From positions 3,348,001 to 3,412,000 of the forward strand of contig NZ_CP133019.1 in assembly GCF_030866805.1 (NCBI RefSeq): a stretch of 64,000 bases of DNA. Direction: 5' to 3'. The translations under genes and the position numbers were made by a program. This DNA is from Microbacterium terrisoli. Its GTDB lineage: Bacteria > Actinomycetota > Actinomycetes > Actinomycetales > Microbacteriaceae. Under the pieces are notes generated by a model, which searched no databases, had not been told where the DNA came from, and was given only the letters and a program-made list of their open reading frames with translations. Below, piece after piece: positions 60,679 through 64,000 of the stretch (its first letter is position 1; every line of letters starts with the position of its first letter).

Positions 60679-62913
60679 ATGCCTCACACAACCACGCTGC
60701 GCCAGGTCGCGCAGTGGGAGGAGTTGGCGACCACACCCGCCGACTGGAAGAACGCCGACACCGCGCTGCTGACGACCATGCTCGGCCAGCTGCAGCTGAT
60801 TCGAGCGTTCGAAGAAGGCGTGCTGGAGCTGGCCGGCGAGAATCTCGTGCACGGGCCGGCCCACTCGAGCATCGGGCAGGAGGGTGGCGCGGTCGGTTCG
60901 ATCGTCGGCCTGCATGACGGCGATGCCGTCAGCGGGTCCCATCGCGGCCACCACCAGTTCCTCGCCAAGTCGCTGCAGCACGTCGCCCCCGACGGCCTCG
61001 ATCTGCACGCGCTGGTCACCCCCGAGATCGAGGGCCTGCTGCATCGCACGCTCGCCGAGATCCTGGGGCTCAAACCCGGCTTCTCCAGCGGCCGCGGCGG
61101 ATCGATGCACCTCAAATGGCGCGACGCCGGGGCACTCGGCACGAATGCGATCGTCGGCGGCGGAGTGCCGTTCGCGTCGGGCAACGCGTGGAGCCAGCTG
61201 CGCTCCGCCGCGGCAGAACCCAGTGATGTCACCGTCACCTACTTCGGCGATGGTGCCGCCAACATCGGCTCGGTGCTCGAGACGATGAACCTCGCCGCCG
61301 CGTGGAAGCTGCCGCTGTGCTTCTTCGTCGAGAACAACCTGTACGCCGTCTCCACCCACGTCTCCGAGGTCACCGCCGAGCCCCGACTCTCCGCACGCGC
61401 GCCGGGATTCGGCATCCCGGCCTGGCGTGTGGACGGAATGGATCCCCTGGCCGTGCACCTGGTGATGCAGAAAGCGCTGAAGCGGATGCGCGCGGGCGAG
61501 GGCCCGACGCTGATCGAGGCGCAGGTGTACCGCTACTTCCACCAGAACGGACCGTACCCCGGCAGCGCGTTCGGCTATCGCACCAAGGACGAAGAGGCGC
61601 AGTGGCGCCAGCGCGATCCGATCGCGCGCGTCGACGCCGAGCTGCAGCGGCGGGGTGTGCTGGATGCCGAGTCCTCGGCCGCGGTGCGCACGCAGGCGCA
61701 GGATGCTGTCGCGCGGGCCATCGACGCGCTCACCGAACCCGATGCGGGCGCGGAAAAGAACGGGGCCAACCGCGGCGCCAGCAGTGGGGTGCGCCGCATC
61801 CGCCCGGAACTGTGGCCGGACCCCGCCTTCGTCGACGTCGGCGTGCGCGGCGATCTGTCCGAGTTGAAGGGCGCGCGAATCAGCGATCCCCTCGCCGCCG
61901 GGGCCACGGCGGTGCCCACCCATCCGGGCAAGTTCATCGACGCGGTCGCGGCGGTGATGGACCGCCGCATGGGGCAGGACCCGCGCATCATCGTGCTCGG
62001 CGAAGACGTGCACCATCTGGCCGGCGGCACGAACGGTGCGACCAAGGGACTGCCGGCGAAGTATCCCGGCCGTGTGCTGGGCACCCCCATCAGCGAGAAC
62101 GCGTTCGTGGGCCTGGGCGGCGGGATCGCGCTCGACGGCCGCTTCCGGCCCGTCGTCGAGTTCATGTATCCCGATTTTCTGTGGGTCGCCGCCGACCAGG
62201 TGTTCAATCAGATCGGCAAGGTGCGCCACATGTACGGCGGCGCCGACACCGTGCCGCTCGTGCTGCGCACGAAGGTCGCGATGGGCACCGGGTACGGCTC
62301 GCAGCACTCGATGGACCCGGCCGGCATCTTCGCCACCAGCCCGGGGTGGCGCATCATGGCCGCCTCGACGCCGGCGGACTACGTCGGCCTGATGAACATC
62401 GCGCTGGCCCTGGATGACCCGGTGCTGATGATCGAGCACGTCGATCTGTACGGCCAGAAGGGCGAGATCCCCGACGACCTCGACTACCAGCTGCCGTTCG
62501 GCACGGCGGCGATCCGCCGGGCGGGGCAGGACGTCACGGTGCTGAGCTATCTGTCGATGGTGGCGCACTGCGCCAAGGCCATCGAGCAGACCGGGGTGGA
62601 TGCCGAGCTCATCGACCTGCGCTTTCTCGATCAGGCCAGTCTCGACTGGGAGACGGTGGGTGCGAGCATCCGCAAGACCAACTGCGTGCTCATCGTCGAG
62701 CAGGGCGCCCGCGGCACCTCGTACGGCGCCTGGCTGGCCGACGAAGTGCAGCGACGCTTCTTCGACTGGCTCGATCAGCCGGTGCAGCGCGTGACGGGTT
62801 CGGGAACGTCGCCGAGCATCTCGCAGGTGCTGGAGCGGGCGGCCATCGCCCGCACCGAAGAGGTGGCCGCGGCGCTCGAGCGGGTGCGCGACGGCTTCGG
62901 GCGGGGCGACTGA
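60679..62913 (+). CDS. 2-oxoacid dehydrogenase E1, fused alpha and beta
   Basis: 744-residue thiamine-diphosphate E1 component with both subunits in one chain. Alpha half (1-360): HSSIGQEGGAVG, SGRGGSMHL and the cofactor motif GDGAANIGSVLE with FVENN. Beta half (about 425-744): ENAFVGLGGGIA, EFMYPDFLWVAADQ, SQHSMDPAGIFATSPGW. This form is known in enzymes acting on branched or aromatic-derived 2-oxoacids and acetoin-like substrates. GGAGG precedes ATG 60679; the E2 gene starts 1 nt after its stop. Confidence 0.9.
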   Translation: MPHTTTLRQVAQWEELATTPADWKNADTALLTTMLGQLQLIRAFEEGVLELAGENLVHGPAHSSIGQEGGAVGSIVGLHDGDAVSGSHRGHHQFLAKSLQHVAPDGLDLHALVTPEIEGLLHRTLAEILGLKPGFSSGRGGSMHLKWRDAGALGTNAIVGGGVPFASGNAWSQLRSAAAEPSDVTVTYFGDGAANIGSVLETMNLAAAWKLPLCFFVENNLYAVSTHVSEVTAEPRLSARAPGFGIPAWRVDGMDPLAVHLVMQKALKRMRAGEGPTLIEAQVYRYFHQNGPYPGSAFGYRTKDEEAQWRQRDPIARVDAELQRRGVLDAESSAAVRTQAQDAVARAIDALTEPDAGAEKNGANRGASSGVRRIRPELWPDPAFVDVGVRGDLSELKGARISDPLAAGATAVPTHPGKFIDAVAAVMDRRMGQDPRIIVLGEDVHHLAGGTNGATKGLPAKYPGRVLGTPISENAFVGLGGGIALDGRFRPVVEFMYPDFLWVAADQVFNQIGKVRHMYGGADTVPLVLRTKVAMGTGYGSQHSMDPAGIFATSPGWRIMAASTPADYVGLMNIALALDDPVLMIEHVDLYGQKGEIPDDLDYQLPFGTAAIRRAGQDVTVLSYLSMVAHCAKAIEQTGVDAELIDLRFLDQASLDWETVGASIRKTNCVLIVEQGARGTSYGAWLADEVQRRFFDWLDQPVQRVTGSGTSPSISQVLERAAIARTEEVAAALERVRDGFGRGD

Positions 62914-62914
62914 G

Positions 62915-64000
62915 ATGGCCAGCGTCATCCGGATGCCGAGTGTGCTCGCCGGCGCCGAAGAAGGGGCGATCGCCGCATGGCTGGTCGCCGAAGGCGATGA
63001 GGTCGCCGTCGGTGACGCGATCGTCGAGATCGAGACCGACAAGGCGACCGTCGAGTACGAGGCCGAAGCCGCCGGCACCCTGGGGCGCATCCTCGTGCCC
63101 GCAGGCGTCGCCGCGTCGGTCGGCGACCCGATCGCCGTGCTGGTCGACGCCGGCGAAGATGTCGCGCGCGCCGCACAGGAGCTGGGCCTGACGTCTGCTG
63201 CCGGAGCCGGGGGCGAGCCGGATGCTCTGCCCGCCGCCGTGTCGGACGAGTCGCCGTCGGCGCCCGTGCCCGCGGCGCAAGAACCGGCCACGCAAGAACC
63301 GGCGGCGCAAGAGCCCGCGGCGCGAGAGCCGGCGGCGCAAGAGCGGGCGACGCGAGAAGCAACGGCGCAAGAGCCAACGGCGCGCAACACGGGTGCGCGG
63401 CTGTTCGCGAGCCCGATCGCACGCAAGATCGCCCAAAAGAACGGCGTCGAGCTGGCGACCCTCGCCGGAACCGGCCCCGAGGGGCGCGTCACCCGCCGTG
63501 ACGTCGAAGCGGCGCTTCGCCGCGCACCCGCGACACAGGCGGCGTCCACGTCGGCAGAGCCGGCATCCACCCCACCGGCGGCCGCGGCAACGCGCGCCGA
63601 CACGTCCGTCGACACGGACGCGGTCCTGGTGCCGCACTCGCCCATGCGCCGCGCCATCGCGCGCCGGCTCACCGAGAGCCAGGCCACGATCCCGCAGTTC
63701 CAGGTCGTCGCCGAGTGCGTCGTCGACGACTTGCTCGCGCTGCGGACGCAGGTGAACGCCACCCTGGCCGGGCAGAAGCTCTCGGTCAACGACTTCGTCG
63801 TCAAGGCCGTCGCCGGCGCACTGAGCGACGTGCCCGAGGCGAACGTCACCTGGACCGATGAAGGGATGCTGCAGCATTCGCGGGCCGACGTCGCCGTCGC
63901 CGTGTCGACCGACGGAGGTCTGGTCACCCCCGTCGTGCGCGACGTCGGATCGCGCAGCGTCTCGGCCGTGGGCGCGGCCGTGGCCGACCTCGCCGAACGC
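62915..64000 (+). CDS. 2-oxoacid dehydrogenase E2 acyltransferase, C-terminus outside window
   Basis: 362 residues seen. Lipoyl domain (1-78) with lipoyl-Lys43 in ETDKATVEYE; a long Ala/Glu/Pro linker (about 100-150) made of repeated A-x-Q/R-E-P units; E1/E3-binding domain at LFASPIARKIAQKNG and TGPEGRVTRRDVEAAL; then the start of the catalytic acyltransferase domain (SPMRRAIARRLTESQ). The HxxxDG active site lies past the right edge. It carries acyl groups for the E1 encoded just before. Confidence 0.9.
   Translation, partial: MASVIRMPSVLAGAEEGAIAAWLVAEGDEVAVGDAIVEIETDKATVEYEAEAAGTLGRILVPAGVAASVGDPIAVLVDAGEDVARAAQELGLTSAAGAGGEPDALPAAVSDESPSAPVPAAQEPATQEPAAQEPAAREPAAQERATREATAQEPTARNTGARLFASPIARKIAQKNGVELATLAGTGPEGRVTRRDVEAALRRAPATQAASTSAEPASTPPAAAATRADTSVDTDAVLVPHSPMRRAIARRLTESQATIPQFQVVAECVVDDLLALRTQVNATLAGQKLSVNDFVVKAVAGALSDVPEANVTWTDEGMLQHSRADVAVAVSTDGGLVTPVVRDVGSRSVSAVGAAVADLAER
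63263..63390 (+). repeat. Degenerate 15-bp tandem repeats in the E2 linker
   Basis: About eight copies of a GCG-CAA-GAR-CCG-GCG-like unit encode the Ala/Gln-Glu-Pro linker between lipoyl and subunit-binding domains. Copy number could vary without changing frame. Confidence 0.65.

Noticed and set aside
1..64000. tRNA, rRNA, phage attachment sites and intact insertion sequences
   Set aside because: No cloverleaf-like sequence, rRNA core, transposase or integrase was recognised when reading; a covariance-model scan was not possible here.

Overview
The window is a high-GC actinobacterial chromosome segment. Codon use, the frequent GGATGCC/GCATCC words, lipobox-type solute-binding proteins and the gene families all fit a soil or rhizosphere member of Microbacteriaceae (Microbacterium-like). 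This assignment comes from reading the sequence, not from a database search. Most of the window is catabolic and transport genes in short operons with local regulators. No rRNA, tRNA, CRISPR array or intact insertion sequence was recognised.

Layout. 1-6316: the end of an M20 amidohydrolase, then a LacI regulator and a ChvE/GguA/GguB-type monosaccharide ABC importer with a visible promoter and operator. 6342-11069: an island of four minus-strand genes, three of them divergent paralogues of one unrecognised family and one a 129-residue beta-rich protein, bounded on both sides by copies of one hairpin. 11086-13478: a DUF1653 protein, an SDR/MmyB-type regulator pair and a small membrane protein. 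13479-22675: a second ribose-type ABC importer, an orphan solute-binding protein with an amidase and TetR regulator, a VOC protein and a stretch of repeats and gene debris, including what looks like the N-terminus of the Wadjet protein JetA. 22676-36404: an alcohol dehydrogenase, then an IclR-controlled block (gabD, ald, gabT, LysR, an ectoine-hydrolase-like M24 protein, an aminotransferase, an M20 deacylase, a ProP-type transporter and an SDR) that reads as compatible-solute (ectoine-like) catabolism. 36803-42180: a Crp/Fnr regulator, copper-chaperone-like HMA protein, P1B ATPase, VOC protein, and a DGPF/YciI plus ECF42-type sigma pair.

42193-49900 is an oligosaccharide utilisation operon read leftward: ROK regulator, two permeases, solute-binding protein, GH15-like and GH31 hydrolases. 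50081-51327 holds a rifampin ADP-ribosyltransferase (arr) divergent from a HepT/MntA toxin-antitoxin pair whose antitoxin carries an extra Phd/YefM-like N-terminus. 51387-64000 is a catabolic region of unknown substrate: amidohydrolase, FAD monooxygenase, isochorismatase-type hydrolase, hydroxyacid dehydrogenase, M24 protein, aldehyde dehydrogenase, GntR regulator, VOC protein, a fused E1 and an E2 of a 2-oxoacid dehydrogenase complex that runs off the right edge.

The strongest candidate for an undescribed system is the paralogue island at 6406-10834. The HepT locus with its fused antitoxin and matching TGTACA-like boxes is second. Two near-identical 135-bp repeats, one of them abutting a truncated defence-gene fragment, are also worth following.
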